64,000 nt of DNA from CAZART01 sp964487555 (GTDB taxonomy: Bacteria; Bacteroidota; Rhodothermia; Rhodothermales; VXPQ01), in assembly GCA_964487555.1 (NCBI GenBank), contig CAZART010000002.1, forward strand, positions 1 to 64,000. Direction: 5' to 3'. The notes under the pieces were generated by a model. That model made no database searches. It worked only from the letters and a program-made list of their open reading frames with translations, and was not told where the DNA came from. Both the position numbers and the translations under genes were made by a program. Positions 51,332 to 59,907 of this stretch are shown piece after piece (the stretch's first letter is position 1; the number at the start of each line of letters is the position of its first letter).

Positions 51332-52642
51332 ATGCTTAGAATCCGTCGACCGTTCGCGCACGTCCTTGTCGCCGTTCTCATCATTACGGTAGCCGGCTGC
51401 GCGAGCAGCGAGCAGTCCAATTCATCGGAACGTGGCCCGTCCCGCTCCGATGAACCCGAATACGTGTCGGTGGATCTGGCGGCTTCCGATCAGGACGTTC
51501 GCACGGTCCAACTCTATCCTACCGGGAGAGAAGGAGCGCTTCCTATCATGGAGATGAACACATCAGAGACGCTGTCCCTGGAATTTGATCTGATGAACAC
51601 ACAGGGACGGACGCTCTCGGTATACTTCTACCATGCCGACCGAACGTGGAGCCGCGACCTCGCGCCGAGCCAATTCCTGGAGACCTATCAGCGCGACGAC
51701 GTAGGGCGGTTCAGTATATCGAGCGGGACGCAGGTACCGTATGTGCACTATGAGTACGAGTTTCCCAACAATGCCATCGAGTTTCTTATCAGCGGAAACT
51801 ACGTTGTGCGTGTGACGGAGCAGGGTAACGAAGAAGAAGTGCTTCTCGAAAGGGCGTTTTTCGTCACCGAACAGGCCGCAGGCCTCGAGTTCGTGACTGA
51901 TAAAGTCATCATCGGCGGGTATGGCTATCCGTCGATTCAGCCCATCGCATTGCTGAGGCCGTCATCGGGCACCGATAGCAACATCTTCAACTATAACGTC
52001 TGCTTTGTGCGAAACGGGCGGTTCGACATGGCCCGCTGTGCCGCTCGGCCGTCGCTCATGAATCAACCGGATCTCGAATTCTATCTTGAGCCCGAATACT
52101 CGTTTGAACCGGAGGGCGCTCCTTACTACCTGGATTTGAGCAGCCTCCGTTCTTCGCCCAGCGTTGCCGCATCTAACTTTTCGGCGAGCCCGTACCGAAT
52201 CGAGCTGGAGCCTGATTTCGCACGGTTTGGCGGAACGCCCGTGAACCAGCTGCTGACGGGGCAAACAATCGTCAGCAGTGCGCTACGAATGGCCGATGCC
52301 GACATCCGGGCCGAGTATGTGCTTGCCCGGTTTACCTACGTACCGCCCGATGAGCAGCGACTAAGCGGAGAGGTCATCCTGACGGGAAGCTTCAACGACT
52401 GGCGATACGATCCCGCGAACAAGCTCACCTGGAATCTGGAAGAGGGCCGCTACGAAACGACCCTGCTGATCAAGCAGGGACAGTACGAATACCGATATAT
52501 CACCGGTGATCGCCGATTGGTTCGCGCACTTCGCGGAAACATGCCACGATCTGAAAATCAGTATGCCGCCATGGTATATTACGATGATGTCAGCCTCAAC
52601 ACCGACCGGCTGATCGCCGTCAGGCAACTGATCGCGGAGTAG
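51332..52642 (+). CDS. DUF5103-type lipoprotein (type IX secretion plug-like)
   Basis: A 436-aa exported lipoprotein, lipobox ITVAGCAS (Cys near 23). Residues 55-320 fit DUF5103, named for the plug protein of the type IX secretion translocon: QLYPTGREGALPIMEMNTSETLSLEFD, YFYHADRTWSRDLAPSQFL, FLISGNYVVRV and similar strands. The C-terminal 90 residues (GEVILTGSFNDWRYDP, YETTLLIKQGQYEYRYI) are a CBM48/glycogen-binding-like beta sandwich, normal for the family. GGAGAGGGGA precedes ATG 51332. No SprA or PorT gene is in the window. Confidence 0.85.
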   Translation: MLRIRRPFAHVLVAVLIITVAGCASSEQSNSSERGPSRSDEPEYVSVDLAASDQDVRTVQLYPTGREGALPIMEMNTSETLSLEFDLMNTQGRTLSVYFYHADRTWSRDLAPSQFLETYQRDDVGRFSISSGTQVPYVHYEYEFPNNAIEFLISGNYVVRVTEQGNEEEVLLERAFFVTEQAAGLEFVTDKVIIGGYGYPSIQPIALLRPSSGTDSNIFNYNVCFVRNGRFDMARCAARPSLMNQPDLEFYLEPEYSFEPEGAPYYLDLSSLRSSPSVAASNFSASPYRIELEPDFARFGGTPVNQLLTGQTIVSSALRMADADIRAEYVLARFTYVPPDEQRLSGEVILTGSFNDWRYDPANKLTWNLEEGRYETTLLIKQGQYEYRYITGDRRLVRALRGNMPRSENQYAAMVYYDDVSLNTDRLIAVRQLIAE

Positions 52643-53246
52643 GCCCGTGAGGGGCGAGGATCGAGGGTCGAGGGTCGAAGATCGAGGGTCGAAGGTCGAG
52701 GATCGAGGGTGCGTTGATCATGGCTTAACTTCCGACACGGGGTGCGTCATGATCCGAACGATTCACCACACGCATGCGTCCTTGACCGCCTGGGAAATCA
52801 TGAAGTAGAAGCGTTCCTTCTAGGCCTTCGATGGCGTCCAATCCTGCTTCCCGGCTGCACACTTGTTACGGAATTGCGACTCTTTGTGCTGCATCACCGC
52901 GAGTACGGTTCGCCGGGTCTCCCACTGCGTATTTTTTGTGTCGGAGTTCGTATTCTGTTCTACGCATCAGCCGGACCATGGCGGTCGAGGCGGAGCTGAT
53001 GATGGAAAGCGTGGCTTCGCCGTTGTCTGCTCTTCGCGAAGGAGCGGGCTCGAGCATCCGGTGCCCCACGTCTCAGGGAAATCGGCGCTAAACCAAATAA
53101 TTAGAACCGCCTCCGTAATATTCACTCTATCATAATATTTCCGATGCGTTACGCTGCCGTATTATTGGGCCGCAATTCGAAGCATCTGCATTGGCGGCAG
53201 AAATCGTGCAAATGAACTCAGACCGAATAGAAGAGGTGATGGCCCT
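52643..53246. other. 604-base spacer with GATCGAGG-type repeats, no supported gene
   Basis: The first 70 bases hold short tandem repeats (see 52655-52715). The rest has open frames in several phases, none with a ribosome-binding site or family likeness, and no tRNA or rRNA. The 150 bases before the CBM48 gene are AT-richer (AATAATTAGAACC, CATAATATTTCC) and probably contain its promoter. Confidence 0.55.
52655..52715. repeat. Tandem GAGGATCGAGG / GGTCGAAG-type repeats
   Basis: About seven imperfect 7-9-base units of the form GAGGATCGA, GGGTCGA, GGGTCGA, AGATCGA, GGGTCGA, AGGTCGA, GGATCGA lie directly after the DUF5103 stop. They are the reverse-complement relatives of the array after dnaE at 42830-42901. 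Confidence 0.75.
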
Positions 53247-53546
53247 ATGATTAACAAGAAGGCGAGCCCAAAGGGGAAAACAGTTCGCGTGATCTTCGAG
53301 CTTCCGGCGGACGCCGCAAGCGACAGCGTTGCGGTCGTTGGTGATTTCAACGACTGGGACAAGGATAAGGACACGATGAAGTTCGACGCAAAGACGGGCG
53401 TCTGGACGAAGGCGATCTCGGTGAAGCCGGGTAATTCGTACGAATTCCGCTACTTCGTCGATGGACAGGAATGGCGCAATGACGAGCAAGCGGACGGCTA
53501 TACGCCGAACCCTTACTATGGGCAAAACAGCGTGATTAGCGTCTAG
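53247..53546 (+). CDS. Stand-alone CBM48/AMPK-type glycogen-binding-like domain protein
   Basis: A 99-aa single-domain protein. KGKTVRVIFELPADAASDSVAVVGDFNDWD, then KTGVWTKAISVKPGNSYEFRYFVDGQEWRND, is the early-set (isoamylase N-terminal, AMPK beta) fold with the conserved VxGDFNxWD and YEFRYxVDG motifs. No signal peptide, so it is cytoplasmic. Such lone domains are common in Bacteroidota and may bind glycogen or proteins. GAAGAGGTG lies 9-10 bases before ATG 53247, and an intrinsic terminator follows. Confidence 0.85.
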   Translation: MINKKASPKGKTVRVIFELPADAASDSVAVVGDFNDWDKDKDTMKFDAKTGVWTKAISVKPGNSYEFRYFVDGQEWRNDEQADGYTPNPYYGQNSVISV

Positions 53547-53575
53547 CGACGTAAAAAGCGGCACTAACGTTGTGG

Positions 53576-53601
53576 AAAGGGGGCCCTTGGGCCCCTTTTT
53601 T
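53576..53601 (+). terminator. Intrinsic terminator after the CBM48 gene
   Basis: AAAGGGGGCCC pairs with GGGCCCCTTTT around a tight TT(G) loop, followed by more T. Strong GC stem plus T-run. Confidence 0.85.
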
Positions 53602-53641
53602 GTTGCGACGAGGTGAGACCGTGCCGTGGATCGGCCCCTCC

Positions 53642-54196
53642 TCAGACCGGCACTCGGCCGAAGATCCATTGCACCAGGTAGACGGCGAAAAACATCGCCG
53701 CAATGTCAGCCGTGAGGCCGGCCGGTACGGCATGACGTGTCTTCTTGACGTTCACTGCGCCAAAATACACCGCGATCACATAGAACGTCGTTTCGGTCGA
53801 GCCGAACATCACGCCTGCAATCTTTACGAGGATGGAGTCTTCGCCGTACGCGTCGATCATATCCGCAACGATCGCGGCGGATCCGGAGCCTGTAAGGGGG
53901 CGGATGATGGCCATGGGAAGCATCTCCGGAGGAAATCCGATGGCACCGAGTACCGGGGCCAGTCCAGCCACCAGGAAGTCGAGCGCACCGGAGGCACGAA
54001 ACATGCCGATGGCAAACAGGATGGCCACAAGGTAGGGGATGATCATCACGGCGACGCGAAATCCTTCCTTCGCGCCTTCGACGAATTCCTCGTAGACTTT
54101 GACGCCCTTGATGAGCCCGTAGAGCGGCAGGCCCACGATCAGCAGCGGGAGCACGAAAATGGCGAAGTAGTCGATGAAGGTTCGAAAGACGTCCAT
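53642..54196 (-). CDS. spmB: SpmB-like nucleoside-recognition-domain membrane protein
   Basis: A 184-aa membrane protein with the Gate/nucleoside recognition domain of SpmB: FAIFVLPLLIVGLPLYGLIKGVKVYEEFV, IIRPLTGSGSAAIVADM and FGSTETTFYVIAVYFGAVN are diagnostic. In Bacillus, SpmA and SpmB act in spore-core dehydration, but homologues occur widely in non-sporulating bacteria with unknown role. It lies 59 bases downstream of spmA on the same strand, so the two form one unit. Confidence 0.9.
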   Translation of the reverse strand: MDVFRTFIDYFAIFVLPLLIVGLPLYGLIKGVKVYEEFVEGAKEGFRVAVMIIPYLVAILFAIGMFRASGALDFLVAGLAPVLGAIGFPPEMLPMAIIRPLTGSGSAAIVADMIDAYGEDSILVKIAGVMFGSTETTFYVIAVYFGAVNVKKTRHAVPAGLTADIAAMFFAVYLVQWIFGRVPV

Positions 54197-54255
54197 GGTG
54201 TATCGCGGTTGAATGTCGTACGGATCGTGCGTTCGGCGAGGGTCTTCTTGGAGAG

Positions 54256-55323
54256 CTAGGAGGGCGGTTCAGGAGGTTCCGAGCGTTCAGGTTCTCCGCC
54301 GTCCTCAGACGCGGAGTCGCCCCGCGAGTCGACGGCTTCGGCCGGATCGTCGGGCGCCTCGTGCTGTGGATCCGAAGCTTTGAAGGTCGACATCCGCTGA
54401 AGCAGCTTCGTCGTCACGATGGCGACGATCAGCGATCCCGTCGTCACCATGATAATGGGGAAGATGAGTTCGTTGACCTGAAGACCCATGACGGCGACGA
54501 GCAGCGTCGGCGGCACGAGCTGTACGGAAGCCGTATTCATCGCCAGGAGCATCACCATGGAGTTCGTCGCCGTGTCTTTTTTCGGATTCAGCTCCTGAAG
54601 CTCTTCCATCGCCTTGATTCCGAGCGGCGTCGCTGCATTTCCCAATCCGAGAATGTTTGCGGTGAGATTGAGCACGATCATGCCGATGGCCGGATGCCCC
54701 TCCGGAATCTCCGGAAAGAGCGGTCGGAATACCGGCTGCGTAAAGCCGACGAGGGAGTGAATCAAGCCCCCTGCCTCGGCGATCTGAAGGAGGCCGAGAA
54801 AGAGGGCCAGCACTCCGATCAATCCGAGAGCAAGGGTCGCGGCGGTATCGGCGAAGTCGAAGGCGGCCTGCGTGATCGCATTCAGCTTTGGAAACTTTAC
54901 TTCCGAAAATACGACGGCGGTTTCCGCGAAGGTGGTATCTGCCGAAAGCCGTTCTTCCTGCAGGACTCCCTGCAATTCGTCGTCGTTGGATGCCGAGAAT
55001 TCTCGTATCGTCGTGAGCGGCTCCGGGAACGAGGCTCCTTCGCTGAATCGGACCTGCACGCCATCCCGAGTGCGGATTACCGTTCCCTGGTAGAGGGAGT
55101 CGGGAGTGGCTTCTACACCGTAGAACGTCCGATACTGATCCGGCGCGATGCGAATCTCAACCGGCACGCGCCGAGCCTCCGCCTGGTAGCCTTCGGGGTA
55201 GCGGATCGTCACCGGTAGAGGCTCGTTGTTGCGGTATCGATCCGTAGCGATGTCGCTGAAATCGCTGGCGAGCGCGAAGAGGAGGGCGGAGATAATGAGA
55301 CCCGCCCAAATGTAGTTCAGCAT
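54256..55323 (-). CDS. spmA: SpmA-like membrane protein with an extracytoplasmic insertion
   Basis: A 355-aa SpmA-family membrane protein, partner of the following SpmB. The membrane core has MLNYIWAGLIISALLFALASD at the N-terminus, ALGLIGVLALFLGLLQIAEAGGL, and LNLTANILGLGNAATPLGIKAM in the recognition domain. Bacillus SpmA is about 196 aa. The excess here comes from a soluble beta-rich segment (about 30-145) between the first two helices and a 40-residue Pro/Glu-rich acidic tail. The substrate is unknown. Confidence 0.88.
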   Translation of the reverse strand: MLNYIWAGLIISALLFALASDFSDIATDRYRNNEPLPVTIRYPEGYQAEARRVPVEIRIAPDQYRTFYGVEATPDSLYQGTVIRTRDGVQVRFSEGASFPEPLTTIREFSASNDDELQGVLQEERLSADTTFAETAVVFSEVKFPKLNAITQAAFDFADTAATLALGLIGVLALFLGLLQIAEAGGLIHSLVGFTQPVFRPLFPEIPEGHPAIGMIVLNLTANILGLGNAATPLGIKAMEELQELNPKKDTATNSMVMLLAMNTASVQLVPPTLLVAVMGLQVNELIFPIIMVTTGSLIVAIVTTKLLQRMSTFKASDPQHEAPDDPAEAVDSRGDSASEDGGEPERSEPPEPPS

Positions 55324-55457
55324 CGGCCTTCAACAGAACGAGTGGACGACAGGGACGACCGAACATAGCGACGATGTCGCGCATTTTCATCCGGACGACG
55401 AAGGTGTTACGTGGCGCTGAAGCTACATCGGCGCGAGGAGGGAGACAGTGGGCGGTG

Positions 55458-55561
55458 CCGGACCGTGTTACTGCGCGTCCGACCCTGTTTACCGGACGGT
55501 ATTGCTGCGCGTCCGACGCCTGTTCACCGGACCGTGTTAGGTCGCGTCCGATTCCTGTTCA
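55458..55561. repeat. Three imperfect 34-35-base tandem repeats
   Basis: Units at 55458-55491, 55492-55526 and 55527-55561 share CCGGAC(C/G)GT-TT and GCGTCCGA---CTGTT(C/T)A. They lie between uvrC and spmA, just after the uvrC stop. There are too few units, and no spacer structure, for a CRISPR array. Confidence 0.8.
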
Positions 55562-55575
55562 GCGGTATTTCCGCT

Positions 55576-57444
55576 TCAGTCCGCCTCCGGGCCCTCGTGT
55601 CCCGTCTCCCGCCCGGAAAAGAACTCCGCAAGCTTTTTCGCCGCGGCGGGTCCAACGACCTCCGCGATGGCGTCCGCGCCCGCATCCTTCACGCGCTTTA
55701 CCGATCCGAACTTGCGGATAAGCTTCTGCGCCGTTTTTTCGCCTACGCCGCGGATCTCGAGCAGCTCGGTATGCAGGGTGCTCTTCTTGCGCTGCTTTCG
55801 CTGGAAGGTGACCGCGAAACGGTGGGCCTCGTTGCGCACTCGCTGCAGCAGCTGCAGCGACGTCGACGTCTTGGGGATAAAAAGCGGCTCGGAATCGCCG
55901 GGAAAGTAAACCTCCTCGAGGCGTTTGGCGAGGCCGATCAATGGAAAGCGGCCATACAGATCGATCTCGCGCAATGCCTTCGCCGCGGTGGAAAGCTGTC
56001 CCTTGCCGCCGTCGACGACGACCAGATCCGGCCATGGACCTTCCTCGGCCGCGATCTTCTTGAAGCGGCGCTCAATGACCTCGCGCATGGCGAGAAAATC
56101 GTCGGGCCTCCCGGCCTCGGTACTGCGTATCTTGTAGTGCCGATAATCGCTCTTTCGCGGCCGGCCCTCGTGAAACACAACACACGAAGCGACGGTGCCC
56201 GTTCCGGCCAGATGGGAAATGTCGAAGCATTCGATCCGCCGCGGCAGGTCGTTCATCCGGAGATCCTTCTGAAGCTGCTTCACGGCGTGCGGAATTCGGT
56301 CCTCGCCCCGTTTCACCTTTTGAATCTTCCACTCCTCGACCAGCATACGCGCGTTGGTGTCGACCATCTTCATGAGACTGGCCTTCGGGCCGCGCTGCGG
56401 TACCTTGATCGGAACTTTCTTACCGCGCGCCTGCGCCAGCACGTCCGCCAGGGGTCCAGGTTGCTCGGTTTCGGAGCCGAGCAGCACTTCCTCGGGAAAG
56501 AAGGTTGTCTCCGTATAGTAGTCTTCGAGGAAACGCTGCATCAGCGCCTCGTCGGGCGTGCCCTCGATTCGCCGGATATATTTGTGCTGCCGCCCAATGA
56601 CCTTTCCTTCGCGGACCTTGAAGAGCACGCCGCAGGCGACGTCCTCCTCGCGATCGACGGCCAGGGCGAATAGATCGCGATCGAGCTCGTCGCTGCTGAC
56701 GACCTTCTGCCGGCGTGAGTACTTCTCGAGCGCACGGATCCGGTCTCGCATGTCGGCCGCCTCTTCGAATTTCATCTCACTCGAGAGCCGCTCCATCTCG
56801 TCCTGCAGCAGATCGATCAGCTCCCTGGTGTGGCCGTTCAGCAGTTTCTCGACCTGCTCGATGGTCTGGTCGTACGCGGCTTTACTCTGGATGCCGATGC
56901 AAGGAGCCGCGCATTTCTTGATGTGAAACTCGAGACAGGCGTCGTACTTGCCGGTCGCGATAGCCTCCTCAGAAAGATTCAGATTACACGTTCGGAGCTT
57001 GAAGATGGACCGGATCGTTCGAAGCATCAGCTTCATATTTTTCACGTCCGTATAGGGCCCGAAATAACGAGAACCGTCTTTGCGCACGTTGCGCGTCGGG
57101 AAGACGCGCGGAAAGCGCTCGTTCTTGATGCAGATGTACGGAAAGGTCTTGTCGTCCCGCAGATTGACGTTGTAGCGAGGCTTGAGCTTTTTGATCAGGT
57201 TGTTCTCGAGAATGAGGGCCTCGGCCTCGGTATCCGTGACGATCACCTCAAAGTCGTCGATCTTTCGGATCATCACCTCCAGGCGGCCGTCGCGAGGACG
57301 AGACTCCTGGAAGTACGACCGCACGCGACTGCGCAGGTTCTTCGCCTTCCCGACGTACAGCACATTGCCCTCGGCATCTTTGTGCTGGTAGACGCCGGGG
57401 CGGCGTGGGATGCCGGCCAACTTCTCTTTCAGCGCGGATTCCAT
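55576..57444 (-). CDS. uvrC: Excinuclease ABC subunit C
   Basis: Makes both incisions in nucleotide excision repair. 622 aa. The GIY-YIG nuclease domain (15-95) has GVYQHKDAEGNVLYVGKAKNL and the catalytic Tyr/Arg/Glu set. The UVR motif (LSSEMKFEEAADMRDRI) near 205-235 binds UvrB, the RNase H-like C-terminal nuclease has IECFDISHLAGT and VVVDGGKGQL (catalytic Asp), and a helix-hairpin-helix pair is at the end (LLEIRGVGEKTAQKLI). ATG 57444 (MESALKEKLAG) fits the family. The frame extends 87 residues upstream in unlike sequence. Confidence 0.96.
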   Translation of the reverse strand: MESALKEKLAGIPRRPGVYQHKDAEGNVLYVGKAKNLRSRVRSYFQESRPRDGRLEVMIRKIDDFEVIVTDTEAEALILENNLIKKLKPRYNVNLRDDKTFPYICIKNERFPRVFPTRNVRKDGSRYFGPYTDVKNMKLMLRTIRSIFKLRTCNLNLSEEAIATGKYDACLEFHIKKCAAPCIGIQSKAAYDQTIEQVEKLLNGHTRELIDLLQDEMERLSSEMKFEEAADMRDRIRALEKYSRRQKVVSSDELDRDLFALAVDREEDVACGVLFKVREGKVIGRQHKYIRRIEGTPDEALMQRFLEDYYTETTFFPEEVLLGSETEQPGPLADVLAQARGKKVPIKVPQRGPKASLMKMVDTNARMLVEEWKIQKVKRGEDRIPHAVKQLQKDLRMNDLPRRIECFDISHLAGTGTVASCVVFHEGRPRKSDYRHYKIRSTEAGRPDDFLAMREVIERRFKKIAAEEGPWPDLVVVDGGKGQLSTAAKALREIDLYGRFPLIGLAKRLEEVYFPGDSEPLFIPKTSTSLQLLQRVRNEAHRFAVTFQRKQRKKSTLHTELLEIRGVGEKTAQKLIRKFGSVKRVKDAGADAIAEVVGPAAAKKLAEFFSGRETGHEGPEAD

Positions 57445-57831
57445 GGTGGTGGAAGGGAGATTGAGCGGGCTCGCAAAGAAGCCCTGACGAAACACTTTGA
57501 TAAGCATCTGCTGAACGAAGGGCTTTGTGGATTTGTTCGGCATCGGCGCCTCGAGATCGGCCCCTTCGTTGCGGATTCGGCGTGCCGGGCGGATCCGGCG
57601 CAAGCCAAGCGCGACCCCGTGCCCCAGACGCCGTATTACGCCTATCGCGGCGACGGTGGATGGTATCAGGGATCGTACGAGGACGAAGTCAGCCTTGCGG
57701 GTCAAATACCGTTTTGTTCGCGAACGGGAGCAGACTGGTATAGCAATCTTTTTACTCGGTTCTGATGGCGGGAAGCTGATGCCCTCTCTTTATTGAGGCT
57801 GCCGCTTGTTTTCCTATGCTATTGCCGACCC
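57445..57831. other. 387-base spacer between divergent uvrC and the GH18-like gene
   Basis: No gene is supported. The uvrC frame remains open on the minus strand to 57705, with several possible start codons (for example at MPNKST), so a longer UvrC N-terminus cannot be excluded. Other frames show no ribosome-binding site or family resemblance. Both promoters should lie here. Confidence 0.5.
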
Positions 57832-58956
57832 ATGCACCGTATCATTTTCGTCGTTGCCATATCCGTGGCGTTCATCGGGTGTGCAACATCCGAACCCGTT
57901 GTTGATGAGGCTCCGGTACCTGAAGCCGAGGATCGGTATCTCGTGTCCGGCTATCATCCCTATTGGATGCAGGATCAATGGACGTCGTACGACCCTGCGG
58001 TGTACGACGAGATCTACTTCTTCTCTATCGACGTCGATTCGACCGGCCGTATAGCGGACCGCCATGGTTGGCCGGACCGATGGTTCAACATGCAGCAGGG
58101 ACTGGCAGGACAGGGCATTCGTGTGACGCCTGTCGTTACGCTGTTCAGCCAGTCTGCCTTCGAGCAGCTGTTCGCCACGCCGTCTGCCTCTGATATGCTC
58201 CTGAGCACGCTCCTCGATCTGCTTCGCGACAGTCCGGCTGTCGGCGGACTCCAGCTCGACTTCGAAATCTATCAGCGCGTGTCTTCCGGCGTACGAGACA
58301 ACTTCACCGCTTTCGTTGCACGCCTACGCGAGGAGATGCTCGACGCAAGAACGGGTTCGACGCTGTCGCTCTACACCGTCGCGTATGATGAGAGCGACGT
58401 TTTCGATGAGGCGGCGCTCCAACGGCATGTCGACTACTTCGTCGTTCAGGGGTACGACCTGTTCGGACGTGGCGAAGGCCGCACAGGCCCGATCGCCGGG
58501 CTGGAGGGTTGGGGCAATCGCAACTGGAAGCACATCGTCGGTCGACTGCGCGGCCTCGGCATCTCCAATGAGAAAATCGTGATGAGTGTGCCGTATTTCG
58601 GTTACGAGTGGCCGGCCGCCTCGGATGAACCGGGGGCTGCCACGACGGGGCGTGGCGTAACGTTGAGCTACGCGCCGGTTGATCCCGCACTCTTACCCGG
58701 CACACGTCGATCCGCCCGTGAAGAGGCTGCGACGTACGGCGTTCGCCGCGATTCTGTGAGCGGTTCGCCGTATTTCGCGTATGAGGATTCGAGTGGATGG
58801 AGGCAGGGCTGGTTCGAAGATGCCGAGAGTCTCCGGCGAAAATACGACTACATCAAAAAAGCCGGTCTGCGGGGAGTGGCCATATTTCCGCCGGGATACG
58901 GCTCGGACGAGCTGGAGGAGGTGCTGCGTGTGGCGTTCGGTGCAGAGCGGATGTAA
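57832..58956 (+). CDS. Glycoside hydrolase family 18-like lipoprotein
   Basis: A 374-aa exported lipoprotein (lipobox VAFIGCAT, Cys near 17). The catalytic domain follows the GH18/YaaH-type barrel: VSGYHPYWMQDQW, VGGLQLDFEIY near residue 145 with the acid Glu in the DxE end of the GH18 motif, YTVAYDESDVFDEAAL, DYFVVQGYDLFG and a C-terminal RGVAIFPPGYGSDELEEVL. The usual DGxDxDxE is shortened to LQLDFE, so the catalytic Glu is kept but one Asp is lost. The likely target is peptidoglycan or chitin-like glycan. ATG 57832 gives the signal peptide. Confidence 0.82.
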   Translation: MHRIIFVVAISVAFIGCATSEPVVDEAPVPEAEDRYLVSGYHPYWMQDQWTSYDPAVYDEIYFFSIDVDSTGRIADRHGWPDRWFNMQQGLAGQGIRVTPVVTLFSQSAFEQLFATPSASDMLLSTLLDLLRDSPAVGGLQLDFEIYQRVSSGVRDNFTAFVARLREEMLDARTGSTLSLYTVAYDESDVFDEAALQRHVDYFVVQGYDLFGRGEGRTGPIAGLEGWGNRNWKHIVGRLRGLGISNEKIVMSVPYFGYEWPAASDEPGAATTGRGVTLSYAPVDPALLPGTRRSAREEAATYGVRRDSVSGSPYFAYEDSSGWRQGWFEDAESLRRKYDYIKKAGLRGVAIFPPGYGSDELEEVLRVAFGAERM

Positions 58957-58978
58957 GGGATGGACAACGGAGAAGTGA

Positions 58979-59833
58979 TTACGTCCAGCCGATACGCCGG
59001 ACGTGCGTTTCGATAGCGAAGACGAGTAGGTCATCGCCGCCAATAGCGAGCTCGGAATCGGGCCAACGCTCGTACAACGCGGTAGCGGCTGAGGCGGCGG
59101 ACGGCCGCGCTACAATGAGCGTCGGCCGGTCCGCAATGAACACGTCGGTAGGCACATCGACGACGACGACCAAAGATCGTATGCGCGGATCTTGCGCTTG
59201 AACGGTCCCAAGCAGGCCCGAGGGCAGGATGAGATGAACGTCGTTCAATGCGAGTGCGTCGAGAATCGCCGACACTTCGTCGGACACCACCACCTGCGTG
59301 CTCTGTTCGAGGCGCCCGGCGAGGATTTCGATCTGTACGGGTATCTCACCGAGGATGAATGAGACCGGGCCGCGGGTCCCTGCACGGCGAACGGTTAGAT
59401 GTTTCCCCGCCGAGGTAACCGTGGAGTCTGCGAGAACCGATCGGTTTTGGCGGCAGAACTCGTAGAGAACGCCGCCAGTGTCGCGCGGATGGAGGAAGAA
59501 GACGTCCTTGCCGTCGGCTCCCGGGCGCGGTGAGCCCAGCACGGTAAAACCCGCCTTCGCAAGCCGGTCTCGTACGGCTTCCAGATCCTTGACTTCAAAG
59601 GCGAGATGGTGAAGGCCCGGTCCGCGCTTCTCGAGGTAGCGGGCGACGGGTGATTCGTCGTTCAGCGCTTCCAGGAGCTCCAGCTTCGCACGGCCGGCGC
59701 GGAGAAAGTGCGTTCGCACACCCTCGGATTCCACCACTTGCGATTTATAAGGTCGCGTTCCAAGCAGGGCTTCCATCAGAGCGAGCGCCGCCTCCGCATC
59801 GCGGACGGCAACGCCAACATGTTCAAGCTCCAT
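58979..59833 (-). CDS. mce: Methylmalonyl-CoA epimerase with an additional C-terminal domain
   Basis: Interconverts (R)- and (S)-methylmalonyl-CoA in propionyl-CoA metabolism. Residues 1-135 are a complete epimerase of the glyoxalase fold: MELEHVGVAVRDAEAAL, RAKLELLEAL-ESPVARYLEKRGPGLHHLAFEV, and GVLYEFCR with the metal-binding His, His and Glu. The family is usually about 135-150 aa, but here 150 further residues follow (TVRRAGTRGPVSFILG, RIRSLVVVVDVPTDVFIADRP), alternating strands and helices that resemble a trimmed alpha/beta-hydrolase fold. ATG 59833 is used; a GTG six codons upstream is possible. Confidence 0.88.
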   Translation of the reverse strand: MELEHVGVAVRDAEAALALMEALLGTRPYKSQVVESEGVRTHFLRAGRAKLELLEALNDESPVARYLEKRGPGLHHLAFEVKDLEAVRDRLAKAGFTVLGSPRPGADGKDVFFLHPRDTGGVLYEFCRQNRSVLADSTVTSAGKHLTVRRAGTRGPVSFILGEIPVQIEILAGRLEQSTQVVVSDEVSAILDALALNDVHLILPSGLLGTVQAQDPRIRSLVVVVDVPTDVFIADRPTLIVARPSAASAATALYERWPDSELAIGGDDLLVFAIETHVRRIGWT

Positions 59834-59907
59834 CGTTATCTCAGGCTTCACTCGATAAATAACGTATTAAGGTACGCTACACTAAAACCACACGTGGAGC
59901 AACGCGT

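Noticed and set aside
55458..55561. CRISPR array
   Set aside because: Units are contiguous with no spacers, diverge from each other, and no cas gene is present.
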